Source: JAHEIJ01 sp040235565 (GTDB lineage Bacteria > Pseudomonadota > Gammaproteobacteria > UBA6429 > Thiohalophilaceae). From it: a DNA stretch of 46,029 nucleotides. The DNA lies in the NCBI GenBank assembly GCA_040235565.1, contig JBECLA010000020.1, positions 1 to 46,029 of the forward strand, written 5' to 3'. This document shows, piece after piece, positions 1 to 8,423 of the stretch. Position 1 is the stretch's first letter, and each line of letters begins with the position of its first letter. Made by a program: the position numbers and the translations under genes. The notes under the pieces were generated by a model that made no database searches, had not been told where the DNA came from, and saw nothing but the letters and a program-made list of their open reading frames with translations.

Positions 1-1379
1 GCTTCGGCAAAATAGTCACCGATGATTTGTAACCCGACGGGTAATGCATTGGCAAAACCGGCTGGAATCGAGATACCCGGCAGGCCCGCCAGGTTGGCCG
101 CGATGGTGTAAATATCCGACAGGTACATGGTAATGGGATCGTCCTTCTTCTCTCCCAGTTTGAAGGCCACCGAGGGTGAGGTCGGCCCCATGATGACATC
201 CACCTGTTTGAACGCCTGTTTGAAATCTTCGCTGATTAAACGCCGCACCTTTTGTGCCTTGAGGTAATAGGCATCGTAATAACCGGCGGACAGGGCATAG
301 GTACCGATCATAATGCGCCGTTTCACTTCCGGTCCGAAACCTTCACCCCGTGAACGCTTGTACAAATCCTCGAGATCGGCAGGCGCTTCACAACGATGTC
401 CAAACCGCACGCCATCGTAACGTGACAGGTTGGAGGAACACTCCGCCGGGGCCACTACATAATACGCCGGCACCGCCAGATGGCTATTGGGCAGACTGAT
501 GTCGACGATCTCGGCACCGAGTTTTTTATATTCCTCGATCGCCGTCTCCACGACCTTACCGACTTCCGCATCCAGGCCGGCATCAAAGTATTCTTTCGGC
601 AAACCGATCTTCAGTCCCTTGACAGCATCATTGAGTGAGGCAGTGTAATCGGGCACCGCTTCATCAATGCTGGTGGAATCCCGTAGATCAAACCCGGCCA
701 TGGCGTTCAATAAAATGGCCGCATCTTCCGCCGTTTGTGCCAGCGGCCCCCCCTGATCCAGACTGGAGGCAAACGCGATCATGCCGTAACGCGAAACCCG
801 ACCGTAGGTGGGTTTGAGTCCGGTGATACCGCACAAGGCGGCTGGCTGGCGTATCGAGCCACCGGTATCGGTGCCGCTCGCTGCAGGCACCAGCCTTGCC
901 GCCACCGCGGCGGCGGAACCGCCGGAAGACCCTCCCGGGACGGTGTCGGTATTCCAGGGATTGCGCACCGGGCCGTAAAAACTGGTTTCATTCGACGAAC
1001 CCATCGCAAACTCATCCATGTTGGTCTTGCCTACCATCACGGCACCGGCGGCATTGAATTTCTCGATCACCGTGGCGTTGTAGGGTGCCACAAAATTTTC
1101 CAGCATGCGTGAGCCACAGGTAGTCAGCACACCGTCGGTACAGAAGATGTCTTTCTGCGCGACGGGGATACCGGTCAGGGTTGTGCTGTCCCCGGCTTTC
1201 AATCGCTGATCCGCCAGGCGGGCTTGCTGCAACGCCTCGGTTTCACTCACGGTAATAAAACTGTTCAGTGCCTCATCGTGCGTCGCAATCCGCTGCAGAT
1301 AAACGCGGGTCAGTTCTTCGCTGGAAAAGTCGCCGTTACGTAGACCGGCGGCTAACTGAGCAATCGTCTTGGTATGCAT
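1..1379 (-). CDS. gatA: Asp-tRNA(Asn)/Glu-tRNA(Gln) amidotransferase subunit A (3' end cut by window)
   Basis: Translating the minus strand from the ATG at 1379 gives an amidase-signature protein, starting MHTKTIAQLAAGLRNGDFSS and still open at base 1. The amidase core is clear: the VAQKDIF lysine region, the Gly/Ser-rich PGGSSGGSAAAVAA segment and SGTDTGGSIRQPAA, which supply the Ser-cisSer-Lys triad of this family. The later GLKPTYGRVSRYG and KRRIMIGTYALSAGYYDAYY stretches are typical of GatA rather than generic amidases. GatA releases ammonia from glutamine for transamidation of misacylated tRNA within GatCAB. It follows gatC with a 72-base gap. The C-terminus and any gatB lie outside the window. 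Confidence 0.96.
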   Translation of the reverse strand, partial: MHTKTIAQLAAGLRNGDFSSEELTRVYLQRIATHDEALNSFITVSETEALQQARLADQRLKAGDSTTLTGIPVAQKDIFCTDGVLTTCGSRMLENFVAPYNATVIEKFNAAGAVMVGKTNMDEFAMGSSNETSFYGPVRNPWNTDTVPGGSSGGSAAAVAARLVPAASGTDTGGSIRQPAALCGITGLKPTYGRVSRYGMIAFASSLDQGGPLAQTAEDAAILLNAMAGFDLRDSTSIDEAVPDYTASLNDAVKGLKIGLPKEYFDAGLDAEVGKVVETAIEEYKKLGAEIVDISLPNSHLAVPAYYVVAPAECSSNLSRYDGVRFGHRCEAPADLEDLYKRSRGEGFGPEVKRRIMIGTYALSAGYYDAYYLKAQKVRRLISEDFKQAFKQVDVIMGPTSPSVAFKLGEKKDDPITMYLSDIYTIAANLAGLPGISIPAGFANALPVGLQIIGDYFAE

Positions 1380-1451
1380 ACAAATACTCGAGGGTGAAAT
1401 AATCGGTCTGGATCCTGGGTGCGCAACGATCCGTTATGTGCGAGCAAACAG

Positions 1452-1739
1452 CTACTCGATAACTTTGGGTACCAGGTAGAGACCATTTTCTACCTGGGGG
1501 GCAATCGCCTGAAAGCGATCGCGTTGATCCGTTTCGGTAACCTGATCATCTCGCAAGCGTTGCACCGCTTCGGTCGGGTGTGCCATGGGATCAACGCCGT
1601 TGGTATCTACCGCATCCATTTGCGCCACCAGATCCAGTATGTTGGACAAATTCGTGGCATACTGTGGAATGTCTGCCGGATCGATCTGCAGACGGGCCAG
1701 ATGGGCGATTTTTTCGACTTGGGTTTTGTCCAGTGACAT
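1452..1739 (-). CDS. gatC: Asp-tRNA(Asn)/Glu-tRNA(Gln) amidotransferase subunit C
   Basis: This 95-aa protein has the usual GatC length and features: MSLDKTQVEKIAHLARLQ at the N-terminus, a central NILDLVAQMDAVDTNGVDPM segment and a C-terminal QVENGLYLVPKVIE. GatC is the small belt-like subunit that stabilises GatA against GatB in the transamidosome. It lies directly upstream of gatA on the same strand, and the pair is divergent from mreB, an arrangement common in gammaproteobacteria. The start ATG at 1739 matches the family N-terminus, so no alternative start is needed. Confidence 0.96.
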   Translation of the reverse strand: MSLDKTQVEKIAHLARLQIDPADIPQYATNLSNILDLVAQMDAVDTNGVDPMAHPTEAVQRLRDDQVTETDQRDRFQAIAPQVENGLYLVPKVIE

Positions 1740-1890
1740 GCTTGTTTCTTGCTCCTGCCGATGCGCTAAATGAAGGTTCAGGCTTGGAAAATTGGTAACG
1801 TTATCACAGATGATTGCTTGCCCAAAGCCCCTGTATTTTATTAAAGTACCTGTTTTAATCGGCTAAGCCGCACACAAAGATTATAAATAT
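1740..1890. promoter_or_regulatory. Divergent gatC / mreB intergenic region
   Basis: These 151 bases separate two divergent operons and must hold the promoters of both unless transcription enters from outside. On the plus strand a TTGCCC hexamer near 1818 lies 15 bases before TATTAA near 1839. This is a poor-spacing sigma70 candidate for mreB. I see no strong consensus box for gatC. The promoter assignment is inferred from layout rather than from a clear motif. Confidence 0.35.
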
Positions 1891-2937
1891 ATGTTTGCAA
1901 GTTTACGGGGTCTTTTCTCAAACGACATTTCCATTGACCTGGGCACGGCCAACACCCTCATTTACGTGAAGGGCAAGGGTATCGTGCTGAATGAACCTTC
2001 CGTGGTGGCGATTCGCCAGGAACGGGGCCCGGGTGGCCCCAAGAGCATTGCCGCGGTCGGTATGGAAGCCAAACGCATGCTGGGCCGGACACCCGGCAAT
2101 ATTGTGGCAATCCGTCCCATGAAGGACGGTGTCATTGCCGATTTCACCGTCACCGAGAAAATGCTCCAGCATTTCATTCGCAAGGTCCATGAAGCCCGGT
2201 TCTTCCGGCCTTCGCCCCGGGTACTGATATGCGTCCCCTGTGGTTCAACCCAGGTGGAACGCCGTGCCATTCGCGAATCCGCCGCCGGCGCCGGCGCGCG
2301 GGATGTCTACCTGATTGAAGAACCCATGGCCGCCGCCATCGGCGCCGGCATGCCCATCAGTGAAGCCAGTGGTTCCATGGTGCTGGACATTGGCGGCGGC
2401 ACCACCGAAGTAGCGGTAATCTCCCTCAGCGGGATCGTCTACTCCGCCTCGGTACGGATCGGCGGCGATCGCTTTGATGAGGCCATCATCAACTACGTGC
2501 GGCGGAATTACGGCAGCCTGATCGGGGAATCTACCGCCGAGCGGATCAAGCACGAAATCGGCACCGCCTACCCCGGCAATGAAGTCCGGGAACTGGAAGT
2601 CCGCGGCCGCAATCTGGCGGAAGGGGTGCCGCGCAGCTTTACCCTCAACAGTAATGAAATTCTCGAGGCCTTGCAGGAACCGCTGTCGGGCATCGTCAGC
2701 GCGGTCAAAACCGCACTGGAACAGACCCCGCCGGAGCTCGCTGCCGATATTGCCGAACGCGGTATGGTGCTGACCGGAGGGGGTGCCCTGCTTAATGATC
2801 TGGATCGGTTACTGATGGAAGAAACCGGCCTGCCGGTGCTGGTTGCCGAGGACCCGCTCACCTGCGTGGCACGAGGTGGCGGTCGCGCCCTGGAAATGAT
2901 TGACGAACACGGCGGTGATTTGTTTAGCGTCGAATAA
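1891..2937 (+). CDS. mreB: Rod-shape-determining actin homolog MreB
   Basis: The 348-aa product has the standard MreB length and the actin-fold nucleotide-binding signatures: IDLGTANTLIYVKGKG (phosphate 1) near residues 16-31, LDIGGGTTEVAVIS (phosphate 2) near 165-178, and LTGGGALLNDLD (adenosine) near 294-305. MreB polymerises as antiparallel filaments under the inner membrane and directs the Rod complex (MreC, MreD, RodA, PBP2), all encoded immediately downstream. An amphipathic N-terminal segment (MFASLRGLFSNDIS) fits membrane attachment in Gram-negative MreB. The gap to mreC contains a strong hairpin that could lower expression of the downstream genes relative to mreB. Confidence 0.98.
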   Translation: MFASLRGLFSNDISIDLGTANTLIYVKGKGIVLNEPSVVAIRQERGPGGPKSIAAVGMEAKRMLGRTPGNIVAIRPMKDGVIADFTVTEKMLQHFIRKVHEARFFRPSPRVLICVPCGSTQVERRAIRESAAGAGARDVYLIEEPMAAAIGAGMPISEASGSMVLDIGGGTTEVAVISLSGIVYSASVRIGGDRFDEAIINYVRRNYGSLIGESTAERIKHEIGTAYPGNEVRELEVRGRNLAEGVPRSFTLNSNEILEALQEPLSGIVSAVKTALEQTPPELAADIAERGMVLTGGGALLNDLDRLLMEETGLPVLVAEDPLTCVARGGGRALEMIDEHGGDLFSVE

Positions 2938-2941
2938 ATCC

Positions 2942-2962
2942 ACCCGGCCGACGAGGCCGGGT
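2942..2962 (+). terminator. Hairpin between mreB and mreC (partial terminator or attenuator)
   Basis: A perfect 8-base-pair stem (ACCCGGCC at 2942-2949, GGCCGGGT at 2955-2962) closes a 5-base loop. It is followed by TGCCTTTCTT, a broken rather than pure T run. It starts five bases after the mreB stop codon. The structure resembles an intrinsic terminator of limited efficiency. That would fit MreB being needed in excess over MreC and MreD, but termination has not been shown. Confidence 0.55.
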
Positions 2963-3014
2963 TGCCTTTCTTATTGTCGACTTCGCTGGCACCTTTGCCG
3001 GCCCCAAACAACAA

Positions 3015-3020
3015 GGGAGG
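3015..3020 (+). promoter_or_regulatory. Shine-Dalgarno of mreC
   Basis: GGGAGG at 3015-3020 is a near-perfect Shine-Dalgarno sequence. Its spacing of 6 bases points to the codon at 3027 (GTT) as the initiation site, not the TTG at 3075. This decides the mreC start despite the unusual codon. An ATT at 3021 abuts the site directly and is too close to be used easily. Confidence 0.6.
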
Positions 3021-3026
3021 ATTCCC

Positions 3027-3905
3027 GTTAAACAGCTGTTCGTACAAGGCCCGTCTATCGGCATACGCCTGCTGTTGCTGGCGCTGCTCTCCGTCACCCT
3101 CATGACCCTCGACCACCGCTCCGATTATGTGCGGCATGTGCGTGCCGGGATCGCGGTGATTGTCTATCCCCTGCAGTATCTGGTCAGCGTCCCCGCCAAT
3201 TTTCTCGACTGGACGGAGGACACCCTCGCCAGCCGCGAAAGTCTGCAGGATCAAAACGCCGACCTGCGGCGCGAGAACCAGGCCCTGCGCAGTCAGTTAC
3301 ACAAACTGACCTTTATCGAGGCGGAAAACCGTCATTTACGCGAGCTGTTGCAATCCTCCAAACGCATCGGCGAGCGCGTGCTGATTGCCGAATTACTCTC
3401 CGTCGACCTCGATCCCTATCGCCGCCAGGTGGTGATCAACAAGGGGGAGCAGGATGATTTGCTCTACCGCGGCCAGCCCCTGGTGGACGCCTACGGTGTG
3501 ATGGGCAAGCTGGTTCACGTCAATCCCTTCTCCAGCACCGCCATGTTAATCACCGATCCCAACCATGCCCTGCCGGTGCAGGTGAATCGCAACGGTCTGC
3601 GTGCCGTGGCCGTGGGTACAGGCTCGGAAGGCCTGCTGGAACTGCAACATCTGCCCAATAACGCGGATATCGAGGTTGGCGATCTGCTGGTCACCTCGGG
3701 CCTGGGCTGTGTCTTCCCGGCCGGCTATCCCGCTGCCCGGGTGCTGGAAGTGGATACCAATCCCAGTCTGCCCTTCGCGCGGGTCACCGCTGAGCCCCTG
3801 GCCAACCTGGATCGGAGTCGGGAAGTCCTGCTGGTATGGCCCTCGACCGAGAACCTCCCGGGGGGGACGAATCCCTGCAGTTTCGCCGTGGAGGAAACGC
3901 CATGA
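3027..3905 (+). CDS. mreC: Rod-shape-determining protein MreC (non-canonical GTT first codon)
   Basis: MreC is the bitopic periplasmic scaffold of the Rod complex. The reading frame is unmistakable: a transmembrane stretch (IRLLLLALLSVTLMTLD), a coiled coil (about residues 70-115, rich in heptad Leu/Glu such as LQDQNADLRRENQALRSQL), then the beta-rich periplasmic domain with VIAELLSVDLDPYRRQVVINKG and VTSGLGCVFPAGYPA. The family N-terminus (M-K-x-L-F-x-x-G-P) aligns with codons from 3027, where the first codon reads GTT. GGGAGG at 3015-3020 sits 6 bases before it, an ideal spacing. The frame contains no ATG or GTG before it; the first normal start is TTG at 3075, which lacks a Shine-Dalgarno and would cut into the membrane anchor. 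The stop overlaps the mreD start (ATGA). Function is certain, start is not. Confidence 0.93.
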   Translation, partial: VKQLFVQGPSIGIRLLLLALLSVTLMTLDHRSDYVRHVRAGIAVIVYPLQYLVSVPANFLDWTEDTLASRESLQDQNADLRRENQALRSQLHKLTFIEAENRHLRELLQSSKRIGERVLIAELLSVDLDPYRRQVVINKGEQDDLLYRGQPLVDAYGVMGKLVHVNPFSSTAMLITDPNHALPVQVNRNGLRAVAVGTGSEGLLELQHLPNNADIEVGDLLVTSGLGCVFPAGYPAARVLEVDTNPSLPFARVTAEPLANLDRSREVLLVWPSTENLPGGTNPCSFAVEETP

Positions 3906-4390
3906 ACCTGACCCACCATCATGGCGGTTGGCTGATTGTCTTCACGTTTGTGCTGGCCCTGGCCCTGTCGATCATCCCGCTGCCACATATCCTGGAGCTG
4001 TTGCGACCGGAATGGATGGCGCTGGTGCTGATTTACTGGTGTATGGCCGTGCCCAGCCGTGTCGGGGTGACCATTGGCTGGCTGGTGGGACTGCTGCAGG
4101 ATGTCTCGCGTGATGCCTTGCTGGGCCAGTATGCCCTGGCCTTCGCCCTGGTCGCATTCCTGACCCTGCATTTGCACCAGCGGTTACGGGTGTTTCCCAT
4201 CTGGCAACAGGCCCTGAGTGTGGGGGTACTGATCATGCTGGAATGCCTGGTGGTGTTGTGGATCAAGGGGCTGACCGGCCAATCGCCCGGTTTCTGGAAA
4301 ATAATGCTCCCGGCGGTGACCAGCCTGCTGTTCTGGCCGCTCATTTACCTGTTGTTACGCCACGTCCGGCGAACCTATAACGTCAGTTAA
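3902..4390 (+). CDS. mreD: Rod-shape-determining membrane protein MreD
   Basis: Starting at the ATG at 3902 gives a 162-aa, very hydrophobic protein (MNLTHHHGGWLIVFTFVLALALSII...) with about five to six membrane spans, the normal size and character of MreD. The frame is open further upstream, but that longer version would be translated from inside mreC. The ATGA overlap with the mreC stop supports 3902 through translational coupling. MreD sits in the inner membrane with MreC, RodA and PBP2. Signature stretches include LLRPEWMALVLIYWCMA and VGWLVGLLQDVS-like text in the middle, typical of the family (RPxxxLLxLiyW and GllqD). Confidence 0.95.
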   Translation: MNLTHHHGGWLIVFTFVLALALSIIPLPHILELLRPEWMALVLIYWCMAVPSRVGVTIGWLVGLLQDVSRDALLGQYALAFALVAFLTLHLHQRLRVFPIWQQALSVGVLIMLECLVVLWIKGLTGQSPGFWKIMLPAVTSLLFWPLIYLLLRHVRRTYNVS

Positions 4391-4396
4391 GCGCAT

Positions 4397-6256
4397 ATGG
4401 CACGTATTAATGGCCTGGCCCTCAAGGATCACATTCGCGAAAGTCTGATTTTCAATCGGCGTCTGCTGATCGCCCTGTTCGTGGCCGCCCTGTTATTGGC
4501 CCTGTTGCTTGGCCGCCTGATGTATCTGCAAATCCTCCACCAGGAACACTACGTCACCCTGTCGGAAAACAACCGGGTCAACATTCTGCCCATCCCACCG
4601 ACCCGGGGCTTGATCTATGATCGTAACGGGATTGTGCTGGCGCAGAATCTTCCCAGTTTCAGCCTGCGTCTGGTGCCGGAACACGTGCCGGATCTGCAAC
4701 AAACCCTCACCGAATTACAGCAACTGGTGGCGATCAGCGAGGAAGACCTGGAACGGTTTCACAAGGACAGGAAACAGAAACGCCGGTTTGAAGGGATCCC
4801 GCTGCGTTTCCGTCTGGATGACGAGGAAGTCGCACGGATCTCCGTCAATCAATACCGTTTACCGGGGGTGGAGATTCATGCCGAACTGGCCCGCCATTAC
4901 CCGCTGGGCCAGCTGGCCTCGCATGCCGTGGGTTATGTGGGACGGATTAACGAACGGGAGTTGCAGGAACTGGATGCTTCCAACTATGCCGCCACCAGCC
5001 ACATCGGCAAGGTTGGCGTGGAACGGGCCTATGAAGATCTGCTCCACGGCCGGGTGGGTTATCAACAGGTGGAAACCAATGCCCAGGGACGCATTTTGCG
5101 GGTGCTGGAACGTACCTTGCCGACCCCGGGGAAGAATCTGTTTTTGAATCTGGATGTGCAGGTCCAGCGGGTTGCCGAACAGGCCCTGAGCGAGCATAAC
5201 GGCGCACTGGTCGCAATCGATCCGCGCAACGGCGCGGTGCTGGCCCTGGTCAGTACCCCCACCTACGATCCCAACCTGTTTGTGAACGGCCTGGACAGCA
5301 AGACCTTCAAGGCCCTGCGTGACTCCCCCGATCGCCCCCTGTTCAACCGCGCCCTGCGCGGGCAATATCCCCCGGGTTCGACCATCAAGCCGTTTCTCGG
5401 CCTGGCCGGTCTGGAGCTGGGTGAATTACGACAAAGTACTTCGCTCAATTGCCCTGGCTGGTATATGCAGGAAGGAGACCCGCGCCGTTATCGGGACTGG
5501 AAAAAATACGGCCACGGCAAAACCGACCTGACCAAGGCCATCGTCGAGTCCTGCGATGTCTACTTTTACGATCTGGCCGCAACCCTGGGGATCGACCGGA
5601 TGCATGACTTCCTGTCACATTTCGGCCTGGGACAACGTACCGGAATCGATATTCGCGGCGAACTCGGCGGCATCCTGCCGTCCCGCGACTGGAAACGTCG
5701 CACCTTCCGGACCGTCTGGTATCCGGGCGAAACCCTGATCGCCGGGATTGGACAGGGATTTATGCTAACCACGCCACTGCAACTGGCCAGTATCACCGCT
5801 ACCCTGAGCATGTATGGTCGCCGCACCCAACCGAATATGGTGTATGCCATTCAGGAAGCAGATGAAATGACTGAACAAGTGATAGAGCCCAAAGCGCGGG
5901 AACCGGTGCCGGTGGGCAACATCGACCATTGGAAAACGGTCCTCCAGGCAATGCATGATGTGGTAAACAGTCCCAGGGGCACAGCGCATCGAATCAGCTA
6001 CCAGTTACCCTATACCATCGCCGGCAAGACCGGGACGGCACAGGTTTTCGGTATCAAGGAAGACGAGGAATACAAGGAAGAAGACATCAGCAAAAAGCTC
6101 CGCGATCATGCCCTGTTTGTGGCTTTCGCCCCGGTTGAGGATCCGCGCATTGCGGTCGCGATTATTGTGGAAAACGGTGGTCATGGCGGCAGTACCGCCG
6201 CCCCCATTGTGCGCCAGGTCATGGACCAGTACTTGCTCAAGGCGGAAAATCAATGA
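4397..6256 (+). CDS. mrdA: Penicillin-binding protein 2 (elongation transpeptidase)
   Basis: This 619-aa class B penicillin-binding protein cross-links peptidoglycan during lateral wall growth. An N-terminal membrane anchor (about residues 21-45) precedes the dimerisation domain with RGLIYDRNG. The transpeptidase domain carries the catalytic serine S328 in PPGSTIKP, an SCD motif (ESCDVYFYDLA) and the KTG box at about residue 544 (GKTGTAQ). The WYMQEGDPRRYRDWKKYGHG segment is typical of the PBP2 family. It follows mreD after 6 bases and overlaps rodA by 4 bases (ATGA), matching the conserved PBP2-RodA pairing in which RodA polymerises and PBP2 cross-links. Confidence 0.97.
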   Translation: MARINGLALKDHIRESLIFNRRLLIALFVAALLLALLLGRLMYLQILHQEHYVTLSENNRVNILPIPPTRGLIYDRNGIVLAQNLPSFSLRLVPEHVPDLQQTLTELQQLVAISEEDLERFHKDRKQKRRFEGIPLRFRLDDEEVARISVNQYRLPGVEIHAELARHYPLGQLASHAVGYVGRINERELQELDASNYAATSHIGKVGVERAYEDLLHGRVGYQQVETNAQGRILRVLERTLPTPGKNLFLNLDVQVQRVAEQALSEHNGALVAIDPRNGAVLALVSTPTYDPNLFVNGLDSKTFKALRDSPDRPLFNRALRGQYPPGSTIKPFLGLAGLELGELRQSTSLNCPGWYMQEGDPRRYRDWKKYGHGKTDLTKAIVESCDVYFYDLAATLGIDRMHDFLSHFGLGQRTGIDIRGELGGILPSRDWKRRTFRTVWYPGETLIAGIGQGFMLTTPLQLASITATLSMYGRRTQPNMVYAIQEADEMTEQVIEPKAREPVPVGNIDHWKTVLQAMHDVVNSPRGTAHRISYQLPYTIAGKTGTAQVFGIKEDEEYKEEDISKKLRDHALFVAFAPVEDPRIAVAIIVENGGHGGSTAAPIVRQVMDQYLLKAENQ

Positions 6257-7392
6257 GCCTGCTTAATTCGACCCAGTATGCAGATGAAAACCGCCTTTCA
6301 TCCGGACGGCGGTTATTACAGCAATTTCATATTGATTTGCCCCTGTTACTCGGCCTGCTGGCCCTGGCCGCCGTCGGGCTGTTTGTCCTCTACAGTGCCG
6401 GCGATAAGGATATGGACCTGGTGGCACGGCAGGGCATCCGGCTGGGTATCGCCTTTGTGGTGATGCTGGCCGTGGCCCAGATCTCACCGGACAGTATTGA
6501 ACACTGGTCGCCCTGGTTATTCGGCCTCGGGCTGATCATGCTGGTGGCCGTGCTTGCCGTGGGTGAAGTCGGCAAGGGTGCCCAGCGCTGGCTGGATCTG
6601 GGATTATTTCGTTTTCAACCATCGGAAATCATGAAAATTGCCGTGCCGATGATGATCGCCTGGTATCTGGCAGAAGCGGCCCTACCCCCGGTTCGTCTGC
6701 GGCTGCTGATCGCGACCATCATTTTGATCGTCCCGACCCTGCTGGTGGCCAAGCAACCGGATCTCGGTACTGCCCTGTTGATTGCCAGTTCCGGAGTGTT
6801 CGTGCTGCTCCTCGCCGGCATGCACTGGCGGATTATCTTCGGTGTGCTGATCGCATTGGCTGCCGCCGCGCCGGTCGTGTGGCATTATCTGTTGCATGAT
6901 TATCAACGGCAACGGGTGCTGACTTTTCTCAGCCCGGAAACGGATCCGCTCGGTGCGGGTTATCATATTATTCAATCCACCATTGCGATTGGCTCAGGCG
7001 GCAGTTATGGCAAGGGCTGGCTCAACGGCACGCAATCGCACCTGGATTTTCTACCGGAACGCTCTACTGACTTTGTATTTGCCGTGTTCTCGGAAGAATT
7101 CGGTTTTCTCGGCACGCTGTTATTGCTCGCCTTGTATGTGTTTGTCATTGGGCGCGGGCTTTACATCGCCGCCCAGGCGCAGGATACCTACAGTCGTTTA
7201 CTGGCAGGCACTATCACCCTCACCTTTTTTGTCTATGTGTTCGTGAATATCGGCATGGTATCGGGCCTGTTACCGGTGGTCGGTGTGCCGCTGCCACTGG
7301 TGAGTTATGGTGGCACCTCGATAGTGACCCTGCTAGCCGGTTTCGGTATCCTAATGTCAATCCAGACACATCGTAAATTAATTGCGAGCTGA
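6253..7392 (+). CDS. rodA: SEDS peptidoglycan glycosyltransferase RodA
   Basis: A 379-aa polytopic membrane protein of the SEDS family, polymerising lipid II in the Rod complex. It contains about ten hydrophobic segments and family motifs such as GKGAQRWLDLGLFRFQPSEIMKIAVPM, KQPDLGTALLI, FLPERSTDFVFAVFSEEFGFLG and PLPLVSYGGTSIV. Segment FLPERSTDF includes the conserved catalytic-site acidic region of SEDS polymerases. Its ATG overlaps the mrdA stop, and its stop (7390-7392) overlaps the next start by one base. The length agrees with E. coli RodA (about 370 aa). Confidence 0.97.
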   Translation: MSLLNSTQYADENRLSSGRRLLQQFHIDLPLLLGLLALAAVGLFVLYSAGDKDMDLVARQGIRLGIAFVVMLAVAQISPDSIEHWSPWLFGLGLIMLVAVLAVGEVGKGAQRWLDLGLFRFQPSEIMKIAVPMMIAWYLAEAALPPVRLRLLIATIILIVPTLLVAKQPDLGTALLIASSGVFVLLLAGMHWRIIFGVLIALAAAAPVVWHYLLHDYQRQRVLTFLSPETDPLGAGYHIIQSTIAIGSGGSYGKGWLNGTQSHLDFLPERSTDFVFAVFSEEFGFLGTLLLLALYVFVIGRGLYIAAQAQDTYSRLLAGTITLTFFVYVFVNIGMVSGLLPVVGVPLPLVSYGGTSIVTLLAGFGILMSIQTHRKLIAS

Positions 7393-8423
7393 TGCCTTTG
7401 GTTGTTTTGCTTATGATTAAACGTTTCATCACCCTGTTAACCCTGTCCTTACTGATCAGTCATGTGAGCGCCAGTACCCGCCTGTTATCCGATTCAAAAG
7501 CGGTACGTAACTTCATCAATGAAATGGTCGAACAACATGCCTTCACTGCAAATGAGTTACAAGCCGTGTTCGAACAGGCCAATTTACACCAGAGTATTCT
7601 CGATGCCATTTCCCGCCCGGCAGAAAGTAAACCCTGGCATGCATATCGCCCCATTTTCGTCACCCCGGATCGCAGCAAGGGGGGTGTACGTTTCTGGCAG
7701 CAACATGTCGAAACCCTGGCTAATGCCAGTGAAGAATTCGGTGTGCCGCAGGAAATCATGGTGGCCATTATCGGCGTGGAAACCCGCTACGGACGCCACA
7801 CCGGTAAATATCCGGTGCTGGATGCCTTGTCGACCCTGGCCTTTGCCTACCCGCCTCGCAGCAATTTCTTTCGTAAGGAATTGAAGGAATATCTGCTGAT
7901 GACCCGTGAAGAAGGGCTGCCACCGGCCAAGCAACTTGGCTCCTATGCCGGTGCCATGGGCATGCCGCAGTTCATTCCCAGCAGCTTCCGCAGCTATGCC
8001 GTCGATTTTGACAAAGATGGCAAACGCGATCTCTGGGCCAGCCCGGCGGATGCCATTGGCAGCGTGGGTAATTATTTCAAACGCCACCACTGGATACCCG
8101 GTCAACCTATTGCCAGCCCGGTTAAAGTTCACGGTAAACGCTATCAGGCATTGATCGACGGCAATCTCAAACCTCGCTACACCCCGCAGGAATTGATGGA
8201 CAACGGCGTAATTCTGCCCCAGGGCCTGCCGGCGGATTTAAAAGGCAGCCTGATTGAACTCGAGAGCAGCAATGGACCGGAATACTGGGTCGGCTGGCAT
8301 AATTTTTATGTCATAAGCCGCTATAATCATAGTGCATTGTATTCAATGGCTGTGTATCAGTTAAGCCAGCAGATCAAACAACAAAGTACCGGCTTGATCG
8401 CCAGCGAGGCAGGCAAACCATAA
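7392..8423 (+). CDS. mltB: Membrane-bound lytic murein transglycosylase B
   Basis: The product cleaves the MurNAc-GlcNAc bond with formation of 1,6-anhydroMurNAc. It is a SLT_2/MltB-type enzyme: catalytic Glu at about residue 130 in IIGVETRYGRHTGKYPVLDALSTLAF, then YAGAMGMPQFIPSSFRSYAVDFDKDGKRDLW, the family core. The N-terminus is a signal peptide (MIKRFITLLTLSLLISHVSA) with no lipobox cysteine, so this is more like a soluble periplasmic form than an anchored lipoprotein. The first ATG (7392) overlaps the rodA stop. An in-frame ATG at 7413 gives a cleaner signal peptide and is a real alternative start. It lies in the cell-wall operon between rodA and rlpA. Confidence 0.93.
   Translation: MPLVVLLMIKRFITLLTLSLLISHVSASTRLLSDSKAVRNFINEMVEQHAFTANELQAVFEQANLHQSILDAISRPAESKPWHAYRPIFVTPDRSKGGVRFWQQHVETLANASEEFGVPQEIMVAIIGVETRYGRHTGKYPVLDALSTLAFAYPPRSNFFRKELKEYLLMTREEGLPPAKQLGSYAGAMGMPQFIPSSFRSYAVDFDKDGKRDLWASPADAIGSVGNYFKRHHWIPGQPIASPVKVHGKRYQALIDGNLKPRYTPQELMDNGVILPQGLPADLKGSLIELESSNGPEYWVGWHNFYVISRYNHSALYSMAVYQLSQQIKQQSTGLIASEAGKP

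Noticed and set aside
2568..3254. 228-codon minus-strand frame opposite mreB and mreC
   Set aside because: Shadow of two certain genes; low-complexity translation.
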